Shown here piece after piece: positions 1-6,570 of a stretch of DNA of 8,139 nt. The position numbers were made by a program, and so were the translations under genes. The notes under the pieces were generated by a model. That model saw only the letters and a program-made list of their open reading frames with translations. It did no database searches and had not been told where the DNA came from. Numbering within the stretch: the stretch's first letter is position 1; each line of letters begins with the position of its first letter. Origin of the DNA: Clostridiales bacterium UBA5888 (GTDB taxonomy: Bacteria > Bacillota > Clostridia > Oscillospirales > Oscillospiraceae). The stretch is taken from NCBI GenBank assembly GCA_002431965.1, contig DJEW01000023.1, positions 1 through 8,139 of the forward strand. Direction: 5' to 3'.

Positions 1-21
1 CCAACTTTTAGTTTAGAACCG

Positions 22-59
22 AAAAAGCCCCACTCTGCGCCGTAAAGCGAGAGTGGGGG
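22..59 (-). terminator. Intrinsic terminator of the liv operon
   Basis: Read on the minus strand just after the livF stop, an arm at 50-58 pairs perfectly over 9 bp with 28-36. Three further inner pairs (38-40 with 47-49) follow across a single bulged base, closing a 6-nt loop. The hairpin is followed almost at once by five T residues (minus strand, opposite 22-26). This is a textbook Rho-independent terminator and marks the end of the operon. Nothing further is recognised at positions 1-21. Confidence 0.9.
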
Positions 60-71
60 AGGGCTAATACT

Positions 72-782
72 CTACTTTCCGAGGTATGCCTTTTTGACCT
101 CTTCGTTGGAAAGAAGCTCTGCGCCTGTGCCGGAGAGCGTGATGCGTCCCGTCTCAAGCACGTAGGCAAAGTCCGCAATTTTGAGCGCCATATTGGCGTT
201 CTGTTCAATGAGCAGAACGGTAACGCCCTTTTTGTTTATCTCCTTGATAATATCAAAGATACCCTTGACGACAAGCGGTGCGAGACCAAGCGACGGCTCA
301 TCCATCATGATGACCTTCGGGCGGCTCATCAGCGCGCGCGCCACGGCGAGCATCTGCTGCTCACCGCCGGAGAGAGTGCCGGCGAGCTGCCACGAGCGCT
401 CCTTGAGACGCGGAAAGAGTGAATACACCCATTCGACATCCTTGCTGAGATCATCCTTGCGGAGGTACGCGCCGATCCTGATATTCTCGAGTACGGACAT
501 ATTTGAAAACACGCGCCGCCCCTCCGGGACAAGCGTGACCCCGCGGGAGACAATGTCTGACGAATCCTTGCCGGTGATGCTCTCGCCTTTGAACTCTATC
601 GTGCCGGCGCTTGGCTTGACGAGACCCGCGATCGCCTTGAGCGTTGTGGATTTGCCCGCGCCGTTCGCGCCTATAAGCGTGACGATTTTACCTTCCGGCA
701 CGTCAAAGGATATGCCCTTGACCGCCTCAATGCCGCCGTAGCTGACCTGAAGATCCTTTACGCTGAGTATAACGTCACTCAT
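72..782 (-). CDS. livF: Branched-chain amino acid ABC transporter ATP-binding protein LivF
   Basis: This is the second of two ATPases that power a HAAT-family amino-acid importer on the cytoplasmic face of the membrane. The 236-residue protein is of normal LivF length. It shows a Walker A motif GANGAGKST at residues 38-46, the LivF-type VPEGRR Q-loop region at 85-90, an LSGGEQQ signature at 137-143, and Walker B ending in MMDEP at 159-163. The switch region reads IEQNAN, with Gln194 where many ABC ATPases have His; this is normal for LivF. The C-terminus AYLGK matches the family. The ATG overlaps the livG stop by 8 nt (ATGAGTGA), with a G-rich ribosome binding site inside livG, so translational coupling is likely. 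The family is certain. The exact substrate (Leu/Ile/Val, or another amino acid or amide) cannot be told from the ATPase. Confidence 0.96.
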   Translation of the reverse strand: MSDVILSVKDLQVSYGGIEAVKGISFDVPEGKIVTLIGANGAGKSTTLKAIAGLVKPSAGTIEFKGESITGKDSSDIVSRGVTLVPEGRRVFSNMSVLENIRIGAYLRKDDLSKDVEWVYSLFPRLKERSWQLAGTLSGGEQQMLAVARALMSRPKVIMMDEPSLGLAPLVVKGIFDIIKEINKKGVTVLLIEQNANMALKIADFAYVLETGRITLSGTGAELLSNEEVKKAYLGK

Positions 783-1623
783 TCTCGCTCACCCCCAGAT
801 ATGCGTCTATGACTCTCTGGTCATTCTGAACAACGCTCGGCACACCCTCGGATATGAGCCTGCCAAAGTCTATGACATAAATATAATCCGAAATGTTCAT
901 GACAAGATCCATGTGGTGCTCAACGAGCAGCACGGTGAGCTTGTGTTTATCGCGTATCTGCTTTATAAACTCCGACAGCTCGATTGTCTCCTGCGGGTTC
1001 ATGCCGGCCGCCGGTTCGTCAAGAAGCAGCAGGCGCGGCGACGCCGCGAGAGCGCGGGCAATCTCAAGCCGGCGCTGGAGACCGTAAGGCAGGCTTGTCG
1101 CGATCTCGTCCTTATACTTATCCAGCCCCTGCTCTTCCAGAAGCGCCATGGTCTCCTCGCGCATGCGCTTCTCATCCGCTTTGTTCGTGTGGAACATTGC
1201 GGGGAAAAAGCCGCTGCCGCTGTTCATGTGCTTTGCAACAAGCACGTTTTCAAAGACGGTCATGCTCTTCCAGAGGCGGATATTCTGGAATGTGCGGGCA
1301 ATGCCGAGCTTTGTTATCTCATCCGGCGTCGGGTCAATGACGCTCTCTGCGGCGTAAAGCGCCGCATTTTCGCCCGCGTATTCCTTTTTCATCTTTCCCT
1401 TGGGCGTGCCGCGGACAATGACGCGGTCTTCAAACGTCACGGCGCCGTTCGTCGGCTGATATACGCCGGTGATGCAGTTGAACGCCGTGGTCTTGCCTGC
1501 GCCGTTCGGACCGATGAGAGAGCATATCTCTCCCTCCTTTACGGTGAGGTTGAGATTATTTACGGCGACAACGCCGCCAAACTGCATGGTGACATTTTCA
1601 ACCTTAAGTATTTCCTTACTCAT
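775..1623 (-). CDS. livG: Branched-chain amino acid ABC transporter ATP-binding protein LivG
   Basis: This is the first ATPase of the importer and the partner of LivF. Its motifs are Walker A GPNGAGKTT at residues 38-46, Q-loop RTFQNIRLW at 110-118, a degenerate signature LPYGLQRRLEIAR at 178-190 (the LivG form of LSGGQ), Walker B LLLLDEPAAGMN at 198-209, and switch EHH with His236. At 282 residues it is longer than the E. coli LivG I recall (255). The extra length, about 27 residues, lies between the first beta-sheet and the Q-loop (about residues 65-100), which includes a basic KGKMKKEYAGEN stretch. The ATG at 1623 overlaps the livM stop by 8 nt (ATGAGTAA). A ribosome binding site AAAGGAGG lies 9 nt upstream, inside livM. 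The assignment is secure; the role of the insertion is unknown. Confidence 0.96.
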   Translation of the reverse strand: MSKEILKVENVTMQFGGVVAVNNLNLTVKEGEICSLIGPNGAGKTTAFNCITGVYQPTNGAVTFEDRVIVRGTPKGKMKKEYAGENAALYAAESVIDPTPDEITKLGIARTFQNIRLWKSMTVFENVLVAKHMNSGSGFFPAMFHTNKADEKRMREETMALLEEQGLDKYKDEIATSLPYGLQRRLEIARALAASPRLLLLDEPAAGMNPQETIELSEFIKQIRDKHKLTVLLVEHHMDLVMNISDYIYVIDFGRLISEGVPSVVQNDQRVIDAYLGVSENE

Positions 1624-2842
1624 GTGCCGCCGCCTCCTTTCTGCTTCTGCGCGCCCGCGATTTCGCCCTCCAGCCCGCTATGACCTCCGGAAGCTCACGG
1701 TCGCCCATGATGCCCTTGCGGAAGAAGAGCACAACTATCATAATAACAACGGAGAACACGACCATGCGGAAGCCGTTCCGCAAAAGCGGGACCTTGAATG
1801 CACCGATATAAGTCTCCGCGTCGAGGAAGCGTAGCCACCACTCGGAGCAGGCGACATACAAAAGCGTAGCAATGACGCTGCCCGAAATAGAGCCGATACC
1901 ACCGATGACAACGATAAGCAGTATCTCATATGTCATGGTAGAGGTGAAAACCTTTGCCTGTGCGTTCGCAACATACATTGCAAACAGCGCGCCGCCCACA
2001 CCCGCGAAGAAGGAGCTTGTGACAAAGGAGAGCATCTTGTGCTTTGCAAGATTGATGCCCATTGCCTCCGCCGCGACCTCATCGTCACGGATCGCCTTGA
2101 ATGCGCGCCCGTAGGTGGAGTTGACAAGCATGACGATGAGCACGATGCAGAGCATGGCGAGAAGCACCGGCACAAACGTCGAGAGATACAGCACCGTGCT
2201 GCCGGAGGCAGACTTGATGTTGAAGCTGGAGAACGTCGGAAAGCTCTTGAGCATGTTCGCGCCGTTCGTGACGGGACCGAGCTTCTGCCACTGGAAAATG
2301 GCGCGGAGTATTTCGGCAAAGCCGAGCGTAGCGATGGCGAGATAATCGCTCTTGAGGCGCAGCACGGGCAGCCCGATCAGCCACGCGAAGAACGCCGCCA
2401 CACAGCCCGCCGCAACGAGCGCAACAAGAACGCTGAGGATCATGCTGACCGCACCGCCAACGCCGGCTGTGCCGAAGAGCGCACCAAACGTATCCTGAAG
2501 CGAGAACTTGACCGCCGAGCCGCCATAGAGATAGTAGACCTGATCCTTGGCTTCCATCGGAACGGTGAGGATGGCATATGTGTAAGCGCCAAGGAGCATG
2601 AAGCCCGCCTGACCGAGAGAGAACAGCCCCGTAAAGCCGTTGAGCAGGTTCATGGAAACCGCAACGAGCGAATACACCGCCGCTTTTTTCAGCACGGTGA
2701 AGAGCTGGCTCGTCGGCTTGAATATGGCAGGTGCGCCGGGGAATATCAGCGTGAGGTTTTCAATCAGCACGATGAACGCAAGCGCTCCGGCAAGCCACAG
2801 CCACGCAGTGCGGCTGATTTTTCTGCTGTTTTCGTTAATCAT
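1616..2842 (-). CDS. livM: Branched-chain amino acid ABC transporter permease LivM
   Basis: This is one of two membrane subunits forming the translocation pore with LivH. The 408-residue protein has many hydrophobic spans, for example around residues 15-33, 54-92, 131-160, 222-241, 272-292, 306-330 and 358-375. The LivM hallmark NLLNGFTGLFSLGQAGF spans 65-81. The cytoplasmic coupling loop that contacts the ATPase, GRAFKAIRDDEVAAEAMGI, spans 245-263. The periplasmic-type segment VTNGANMLKSFP lies at 191-202. The C-terminus (about 391-403) is a basic Arg/Lys-rich tail. The ATG at 2842 is preceded by AGGAGGTG with 9-nt spacing, placed directly after the livH stop, so the intergenic gap is only 14 nt. 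It overlaps livG by 8 nt at its end. Confidence 0.95.
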   Translation of the reverse strand: MINENSRKISRTAWLWLAGALAFIVLIENLTLIFPGAPAIFKPTSQLFTVLKKAAVYSLVAVSMNLLNGFTGLFSLGQAGFMLLGAYTYAILTVPMEAKDQVYYLYGGSAVKFSLQDTFGALFGTAGVGGAVSMILSVLVALVAAGCVAAFFAWLIGLPVLRLKSDYLAIATLGFAEILRAIFQWQKLGPVTNGANMLKSFPTFSSFNIKSASGSTVLYLSTFVPVLLAMLCIVLIVMLVNSTYGRAFKAIRDDEVAAEAMGINLAKHKMLSFVTSSFFAGVGGALFAMYVANAQAKVFTSTMTYEILLIVVIGGIGSISGSVIATLLYVACSEWWLRFLDAETYIGAFKVPLLRNGFRMVVFSVVIMIVVLFFRKGIMGDRELPEVIAGWRAKSRARRSRKEAAAHE

Positions 2843-2856
2843 ATCTGCACACCTCC

Positions 2857-3732
2857 TCAGACCTTATCCGTGGCCTTTTCGCCGAAGAGACCGGTGGGCT
2901 TAAACACGAGAATTATGATAAGCAGGGCAAACGTGAACGCATCGGAGAACACGGTGTAATCCGTGCTCTTGATGAGGTTTTCACAGATGCCGATGATAAA
3001 CGCGCCGATGACTGCGCCGGGGACGGAGCCGATGCCGCCGAACACCGCCGCAACAAACGCCTTTAGTCCGGGCAGCGCGCCGGCGGTTGGCGTGACGGCC
3101 GGATAGCAGGTGAAATAGAGCACCGAGCCGACAGCCGCAAGCGCAGAGCCGATGGTGAAGGTGACGGAAATGACCTTGTTTATCTCAATGCCCATGAGAC
3201 GCGCAGTCTCAAAGTCTCGGGAGACGGCGCGCATCGCCATGCCGATTTTGGTGTGATTGATCAGCTGCGTCAGCGCGATCACGAGCAGCACAACGATCAC
3301 CGGTGTGATGAGCACGACAAGCTTTGTGGGCGTGCCGGCAATGTCAACGGTCTTTGCAAGCCAGGAGATTGTGGGATAGGTCATGGGCTGACCGCCGGTT
3401 ATGTATGTTGCGGTGTTCTGCAAAAAGTAGCTGACGCCGATGGCGGAGATCATGACGGACATTCTCGGCGCGGTGCGCAGCGGCTTATACGCCAGCCGCT
3501 CTATAACAAAGCCGAGCACGACCGTCATGAGAATGACGAGCGGCAGGGCGATGTACAGCGGCATGGACGCGGCAAAGTAAATGCCCATAAGCCCCGCAAC
3601 CATGAAAACATCGCCGTGGGCAAAGTTTATAAGACGAAGTATGCCGTAGACCATTGTATACCCAATGGCTATAAGCGCGTACTGCCCGCCGACCGCAATG
3701 CCGGACAGCAAAACCGAAATCATGTATTCCAC
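2857..3732 (-). CDS. livH: Branched-chain amino acid ABC transporter permease LivH
   Basis: This is the second pore-forming permease of the importer. The 291-residue protein has about eight hydrophobic spans and the LivH N-terminal signature with ALIAIGYTMVYGILRLINFAHGD at residues 19-41. The ATPase-coupling loop TKIGMAMRAVSRDFETARLMGI spans 161-182. The conserved region LKAFVAAVFGGIGSVPGAVIGA spans 223-244. The start is GTG at 3730-3732: GGAGG at 3740-3744 sits 7 nt away, whereas the next in-frame ATG (3723) would be 16 nt from it. The gene is separated from livJ by 149 nt that contain terminator-like hairpins, so its expression probably depends on read-through from the livJ promoter. No convincing separate promoter was found in the gap. 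Confidence 0.95.
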   Translation of the reverse strand: MEYMISVLLSGIAVGGQYALIAIGYTMVYGILRLINFAHGDVFMVAGLMGIYFAASMPLYIALPLVILMTVVLGFVIERLAYKPLRTAPRMSVMISAIGVSYFLQNTATYITGGQPMTYPTISWLAKTVDIAGTPTKLVVLITPVIVVLLVIALTQLINHTKIGMAMRAVSRDFETARLMGIEINKVISVTFTIGSALAAVGSVLYFTCYPAVTPTAGALPGLKAFVAAVFGGIGSVPGAVIGAFIIGICENLIKSTDYTVFSDAFTFALLIIILVFKPTGLFGEKATDKV

Positions 3733-3739
3733 AAGGTTT

Positions 3740-3744
3740 CCTCC
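3740..3744 (-). promoter_or_regulatory. Ribosome binding site that fixes the livH GTG start
   Basis: On the minus strand GGAGG (within GGGGAGGAAACC) lies 7 nt before GTG at 3732. This spacing selects GTG over the ATG three codons later. Confidence 0.75.
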
Positions 3745-3767
3745 CCTACTCGTTTCTCCGGATGTCC

Positions 3768-3798
3768 TGAAAAAAGCCGACTGACGCGGCGCTTTTCA
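3768..3798 (-). other. Second, weaker hairpin in the livJ-livH gap
   Basis: On the minus strand TGAAAA pairs with TTTTCA and an inner GCCG pairs with CGGC. These are separated by a G-T and a C-T position, and the loop is 7 nt. The T-run lies in the 3' arm rather than after it, so this is a poor terminator by itself. It could be a second pause or attenuation element downstream of the stronger hairpin at 3827-3853. The segment CCTGAAAAAA (plus strand, 3766-3775) recurs at 3811-3820. Confidence 0.35.
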
Positions 3799-3814
3799 AG
3801 ACACCCGATGCCTG

Positions 3815-3853
3815 AAAAAATACGCCGCTTGGCGGGGTCAGCCCCCGCCAAGC
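3815..3853 (-). terminator. Intrinsic terminator/attenuator between livJ and livH
   Basis: Arms at 3827-3837 and 3843-3853 are perfect 11-bp complements (GCTTGGCGGGG on one strand) with a 5-nt loop. On the minus strand, six nt after the stem, come six T residues (opposite 3815-3820). The element lies 28 nt past the livJ stop and upstream of livH. It most likely ends most livJ transcripts while allowing some read-through to livHMGF. It also gives the livJ mRNA a protective 3' stem. The stem is very GC-rich; the 6-nt gap before the T-run is slightly long, so termination may be partial. Confidence 0.78.
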
Positions 3854-3881
3854 ATTGGTATTACTGTTTATTGTCTGCTGA

Positions 3882-5135
3882 TTACTTCTCAGCCGCATCC
3901 TCAGTGCCGGTGGCAAAGCCGGTCTGCTGAGTCTCAAGCTTCCACACGCCGGCGGCGTTGTCGGAGGTCTTGATGAACGCGGTGTCGCGGTTGGCATCGC
4001 CGATGTCGTTGAAGGAAATGTCGCCGGAAACGCCCTTATAGGTGACGCTGGGCAGAGCCGCCTTGATAGCCGCAGGATCGGTGGAGCCGGCAGCCTTTAT
4101 TGCCTCGAGCGCAACATAGTAAGCGTCATAGCCCATTGCGGTGACGGCAGAAATGGTGTCGTTGCCGCCGTTTGCGTCCTTAGCTGCAGGATCGCTGTTG
4201 ATGTATTCCTTTATGCCTGCATCGAACTCAGGTGCGCCGCCCTCCTGATAGAAGGTGGAAACGTAGAGCTTGATGTCGGTGTCCTTGGCAGCGGCGAGAA
4301 CCATGTTGTCGTCAAGGGTGTCAGAGCCGAGGATAGGAGCCTCGATGCCGAGAGAAGCCGCCTGAGAGATTATCTGAGTTGCGTATGCGATGGAAACAGG
4401 AGTGAAGATAACGTCCGCGCCCTCGCTCTTTGCCTTGTTGAGGTAGGAGGCGAAGTCAGCGTTGTTGGTGGGGAAGGAGTCGGAGATGACCTTGCCGCCG
4501 TTTGCCTCAAACACCTGCGTGAAGAAGCTTATAAGACCCTGGTCATACTCGTTGCCGTTCTCGCCGAGGCAGTAGGCAACCTTCGCGTCGAACTTGTCAA
4601 TTGCAAAGCTTGCAAGAACATTCGCCTGGAAGTCATCGAGGAAGCAGATACGGAAGTAGTAGTCGTTGCCGGCAGTGACATTGGGGTTGGTGCAGGTCAC
4701 GCCGATGGCTGCAAGACCGGCCTCTTCAAACTTCGGACCACCGGCGATGGAAACGCCGGAGCCGTAAGAGCCGAGGACAACTGAAACACCCTTGCTCACA
4801 AGCTCGGAAGCGGCGGAAGGCGCCTTGTCGGTGGAGGAGCCGTTGTCGGCAAGAACAAGCTCAACCTTATAGGTCTCGCCGTTGATGTCAACAGTGGGGG
4901 TCTCTTTATTGGCATACTGCATGCCAAGGACTTCTTTCTTGCCGCCGGAGGCGGAGTCGCCGGAAGTCGGCTCGAAAACGCCTATCTTGACGACCTTCTC
5001 ATCGGAAGAAGAAGCGTCAGACGCCGCAGAGGAAGATGCGGAAGCGTCAGACGCCGCAGGGGCGGAGCTGCTGCCGCAGGCGCACAGTGCGAAAACCATG
5101 ACGAGCGCCAGAGCCAGTGCAATTATCTTTTTCAT
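3882..5135 (-). CDS. livJ: Branched-chain amino acid ABC transporter substrate-binding lipoprotein (LivJ/LivK type)
   Basis: This is the extracellular solute-binding protein that delivers ligand to LivHM. The 417-residue precursor begins MKK, followed by a hydrophobic signal segment (residues 4-17) and a lipobox L-C-A-C, with Cys20 the predicted lipidated residue. Residues 22-46 are a Ser/Ala/Asp linker containing a tandem AASDAS repeat. From about residue 48 (VKIGVFEPTSGD) the protein follows the Peripla_BP_6 fold. It includes the ligand-site region LGSYGSGVSIAGGPKFEEAG (121-140) and GYDAYYVALEAIKAAGS (335-351). The ATG at 5135 was chosen because GGAGGGA (minus strand, 5141-5147) lies 5 nt upstream and a proper lipoprotein signal starts there. 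The open frame continues upstream to 5234, but that would start inside the promoter. The substrate is inferred from operon type; other amino acids or amides are possible. Confidence 0.93.
   Translation of the reverse strand: MKKIIALALALVMVFALCACGSSSAPAASDASASSSAASDASSSDEKVVKIGVFEPTSGDSASGGKKEVLGMQYANKETPTVDINGETYKVELVLADNGSSTDKAPSAASELVSKGVSVVLGSYGSGVSIAGGPKFEEAGLAAIGVTCTNPNVTAGNDYYFRICFLDDFQANVLASFAIDKFDAKVAYCLGENGNEYDQGLISFFTQVFEANGGKVISDSFPTNNADFASYLNKAKSEGADVIFTPVSIAYATQIISQAASLGIEAPILGSDTLDDNMVLAAAKDTDIKLYVSTFYQEGGAPEFDAGIKEYINSDPAAKDANGGNDTISAVTAMGYDAYYVALEAIKAAGSTDPAAIKAALPSVTYKGVSGDISFNDIGDANRDTAFIKTSDNAAGVWKLETQQTGFATGTEDAAEK
5011..5059. repeat. Tandem 30-bp-period repeat in the livJ linker
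   Basis: A 19-bp exact direct repeat (GAAGCGTCAGACGCCGCAG on the plus strand) occurs at 5011-5029 and 5041-5059. It encodes the two AASDAS units at residues 27-32 and 37-42 of the lipoprotein linker. The period is exactly 10 codons, so loss or gain of a unit would keep the frame. Confidence 0.85.
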
Positions 5136-5175
5136 GTTTGTCCCTCCATAATAATAATATTCATCGCCTTGAAAC

Positions 5176-5194
5176 TGTCCGCATTCTACGGACA
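5176..5194 (-). other. Small hairpin in the livJ 5' leader
   Basis: TGTCCG (5176-5181) and CGGACA (5189-5194) form a perfect 6-bp stem with a 7-nt loop, inside the predicted leader of about 78 nt. It overlaps a 10-bp perfect palindrome ACACATGTGT at 5192-5201. No U-tract follows, so it is not a terminator. It could stabilise the mRNA or be an operator, or it may be chance. Confidence 0.35.
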
Positions 5195-5219
5195 CATGTG
5201 TTTCCGCTGCGATATTAAG

Positions 5220-5248
5220 ATTATGCACCATCACGCCGGAGATTGCAA
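5220..5248 (-). promoter_or_regulatory. Predicted sigma-A-type promoter of livJ
   Basis: On the minus strand TTGCAA (5243-5248) is followed by a 17-bp spacer and CATAAT (5220-5225), which is 4/6 and 5/6 to the housekeeping consensus at ideal spacing. AT-rich sequence lies upstream. The predicted start near 5213 gives a leader of about 78 nt to the livJ ATG. It is the best promoter seen in the 154-bp gap between tmcAL and livJ. Confidence 0.7.
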
Positions 5249-5263
5249 TAAATGTATTTCACC

Positions 5264-5277
5264 AAATTCGGAAATTT
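5264..5277. promoter_or_regulatory. Inverted repeat AAATT-N4-AATTT upstream of the livJ promoter
   Basis: Perfect 5-bp arms surround a 4-nt centre, about 15 bp upstream of the -35 box. By eye the 15-mer matches 10 of 15 positions of the CodY box (AATTTTCWGAAAATT) in either orientation. CodY commonly controls branched-chain amino acid uptake in Firmicutes. The match is weak and could equally be AT-rich promoter sequence. Confidence 0.25.
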
Positions 5278-5289
5278 TTATGTCGGATT

Positions 5290-6507
5290 TTATGGATTAT
5301 TCACAATTTTAGGGCTGATACGCCAGTCGCCGCCCCCTTTTCGCTCCTGTTCGGCAGCAAAGCCAAGTGCAAAGAGGTCATGCGCGGATACGCCCACGGC
5401 GAACAGATGTCTGCATTCTGCCGAAAGCGACCTGACGGAAGCTGGCTTTGTGATGACGGGGAGAGCGCCCTCCTTTTCGCCAAGCGCGCGCAGCACGGCG
5501 CAGCCCCGCTCCGTCGCGGCAAGCACGCGGATATACGGCGGCGTACCGGCGCTCATGCCGTTCGACACGCCGATGGCGGCGCACATGCACATCCGCCGTA
5601 TACGCGAGAGGGCATAGCGCTTTGTCTTTGCCGCAGCGAGGACAGCGTCAAGGCTCGCCTCGTGCCGTGCCGCATCGTAAAGGCGCGCGCCAACGCCGTG
5701 CTGGGCATCCGGCAGGGCGGCAAACGCTTCCTCCGGCAGCATGCGCAGCCGCGACAGCACCGCAAGCTCCATCCGTTCGCGTTCCAGCGCTCTGCCCTGC
5801 TCCAGTTCGCGCAGGAATACCGCACCAGCCCCTTTCGGCACGAGAGGGACAATGCTCTCCCCGCGTGAGAGTGCACGGCGTATGTCCATGGCGGAACGTA
5901 TACGCCCACCGCCTCCGGCACTTTCGCCGTCATGCGCTGCGCCCTCGCGCGCGACGGTTATGGGCGTCATGTCAAGAGAGAGCGCCGATATCGCCTTGAG
6001 GTATTCCACGGCAAGTATATTATTGGGCTGTTCTAGAAGCGCAGCCCGGTCTCCCGCCGCATCACGGACGGCGAGCTGGCGCGCGGCGGCATAGGAGAGC
6101 GTCGCGTCAGCGGCGAGTCGCTCTTTTATCCTGTCGTTCGTCGCGGGCGCGGCGAGAATACCGGCAAGCTCACGCAGCGGCGCGACGGCGCCCGCCTCGC
6201 TGCCGAAGCTGAGATATTCCGCCCCGGCGGCGGCGAGCAGCGCGACGGCGCCGCGGGCGAAACTCTCCGCCGAGGAGAGAGCCCACGGCACGGGCAGCTC
6301 TATGACGAGATCGACCCCGCTGCGCACGGCGGCCTCGGCGCGGGCAAATTTTGAGAACGCCGCCGCCTCTCCGCGCTGGACAAAATCGCCCGACATGGCG
6401 CACACGACGGCGCACTCCGCCCCTATCTGCTGCCACGTTTTTCTTATATGATATTCATGCCCGAAGTGAAAGGGATTGTATTCCGCAACGATGCCGACCG
6501 TTTTCAT
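5290..6507 (-). CDS. tmcAL: tRNA(Met) cytidine acetate ligase TmcAL (YlbM family)
   Basis: TmcAL activates acetate with ATP to acetyl-adenylate and acetylates the wobble cytidine (C34) of elongator tRNA-Met, giving ac4C and accurate AUG decoding; it acts in the cytoplasm. The 405-residue protein has the family N-terminus GIVAEYNPFHFGHEYH (5-20) with the nucleotidyltransferase HxGH motif at 14-17. It then has MSGDFVQRGE (38-47), SGVDLVIELP (63-72), YLSFGSEAG (98-106), QPNNILAVEYLKA (160-172), and the second nucleotide-binding region RIRSAMDIRRAL (202-213). C-terminal motifs include AKTKRYALSRIRR (293-305) and PPYIRVLA (323-330). The ATG at 6507 has GGAGG (6514-6518) 6 nt upstream; an upstream in-frame TTG at 6522 lies before that site and is rejected. 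The gene looks intact and is especially Ala/GC-rich. No clear terminator separates it from livJ. Confidence 0.9.
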   Translation of the reverse strand: MKTVGIVAEYNPFHFGHEYHIRKTWQQIGAECAVVCAMSGDFVQRGEAAAFSKFARAEAAVRSGVDLVIELPVPWALSSAESFARGAVALLAAAGAEYLSFGSEAGAVAPLRELAGILAAPATNDRIKERLAADATLSYAAARQLAVRDAAGDRAALLEQPNNILAVEYLKAISALSLDMTPITVAREGAAHDGESAGGGGRIRSAMDIRRALSRGESIVPLVPKGAGAVFLRELEQGRALERERMELAVLSRLRMLPEEAFAALPDAQHGVGARLYDAARHEASLDAVLAAAKTKRYALSRIRRMCMCAAIGVSNGMSAGTPPYIRVLAATERGCAVLRALGEKEGALPVITKPASVRSLSAECRHLFAVGVSAHDLFALGFAAEQERKGGGDWRISPKIVNNP

Positions 6508-6529
6508 ACCGCTCCTCCGCAAAAAAGAC

Positions 6530-6557
6530 TTGCGTTTTCTCGTATTTGTATTAAAAT
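6530..6557 (+). promoter_or_regulatory. Candidate ackA promoter P1
   Basis: TTGCGT (6530-6535), a 16-bp spacer and TAAAAT (6552-6557) predict a start near 6564 and a leader of about 65 nt before ackA. The -10 is 5/6 to consensus and the -35 only 3/6. It lies within the predicted tmcAL leader and faces the tmcAL promoter. Confidence 0.4.
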
Positions 6558-6570
6558 AGATTCAGCTGCT

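Noticed and set aside
8..208. 66-codon minus-strand frame at the left edge
   Set aside because: It overlaps the end of livF in another frame and runs through the livF terminator; it is not coding.
181..216. LivF lacks the usual switch-loop histidine (EQN instead of EHD/H)
   Set aside because: This is the normal state for LivF-type ATPases, so it is not a sign of a defect.
913..1683. 256-codon open frame antisense to livG
   Set aside because: It overlaps a clear ABC ATPase gene, has no domain and no ribosome binding site of note, and is a shadow frame.
2039..2959. 306-codon open frame antisense to livM
   Set aside because: The very Glu/Arg/His-rich low-complexity translation is the usual shadow of a hydrophobic GC-rich membrane protein gene.
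5136..5153. Five-codon mini-ORF (MEGQT) whose stop overlaps the livJ start
   Set aside because: It has no ribosome binding site of its own and consists mostly of the livJ Shine-Dalgarno sequence; chance is likely.
5136..5234. N-terminal extension of LivJ by 33 residues from an upstream in-frame ATG at 5234
   Set aside because: It would start inside the predicted promoter spacer, has no ribosome binding site, and would bury the lipoprotein signal peptide that begins at the ATG at 5135 behind a GGAGGGA site.
6180..6252. 13-bp direct repeat GCGCGACGGCGCC at 6180 and 6240 in tmcAL
   Set aside because: It encodes two GAVA-type segments in an Ala/Gly-rich region; the biased codon choice of this GC-rich gene explains it.
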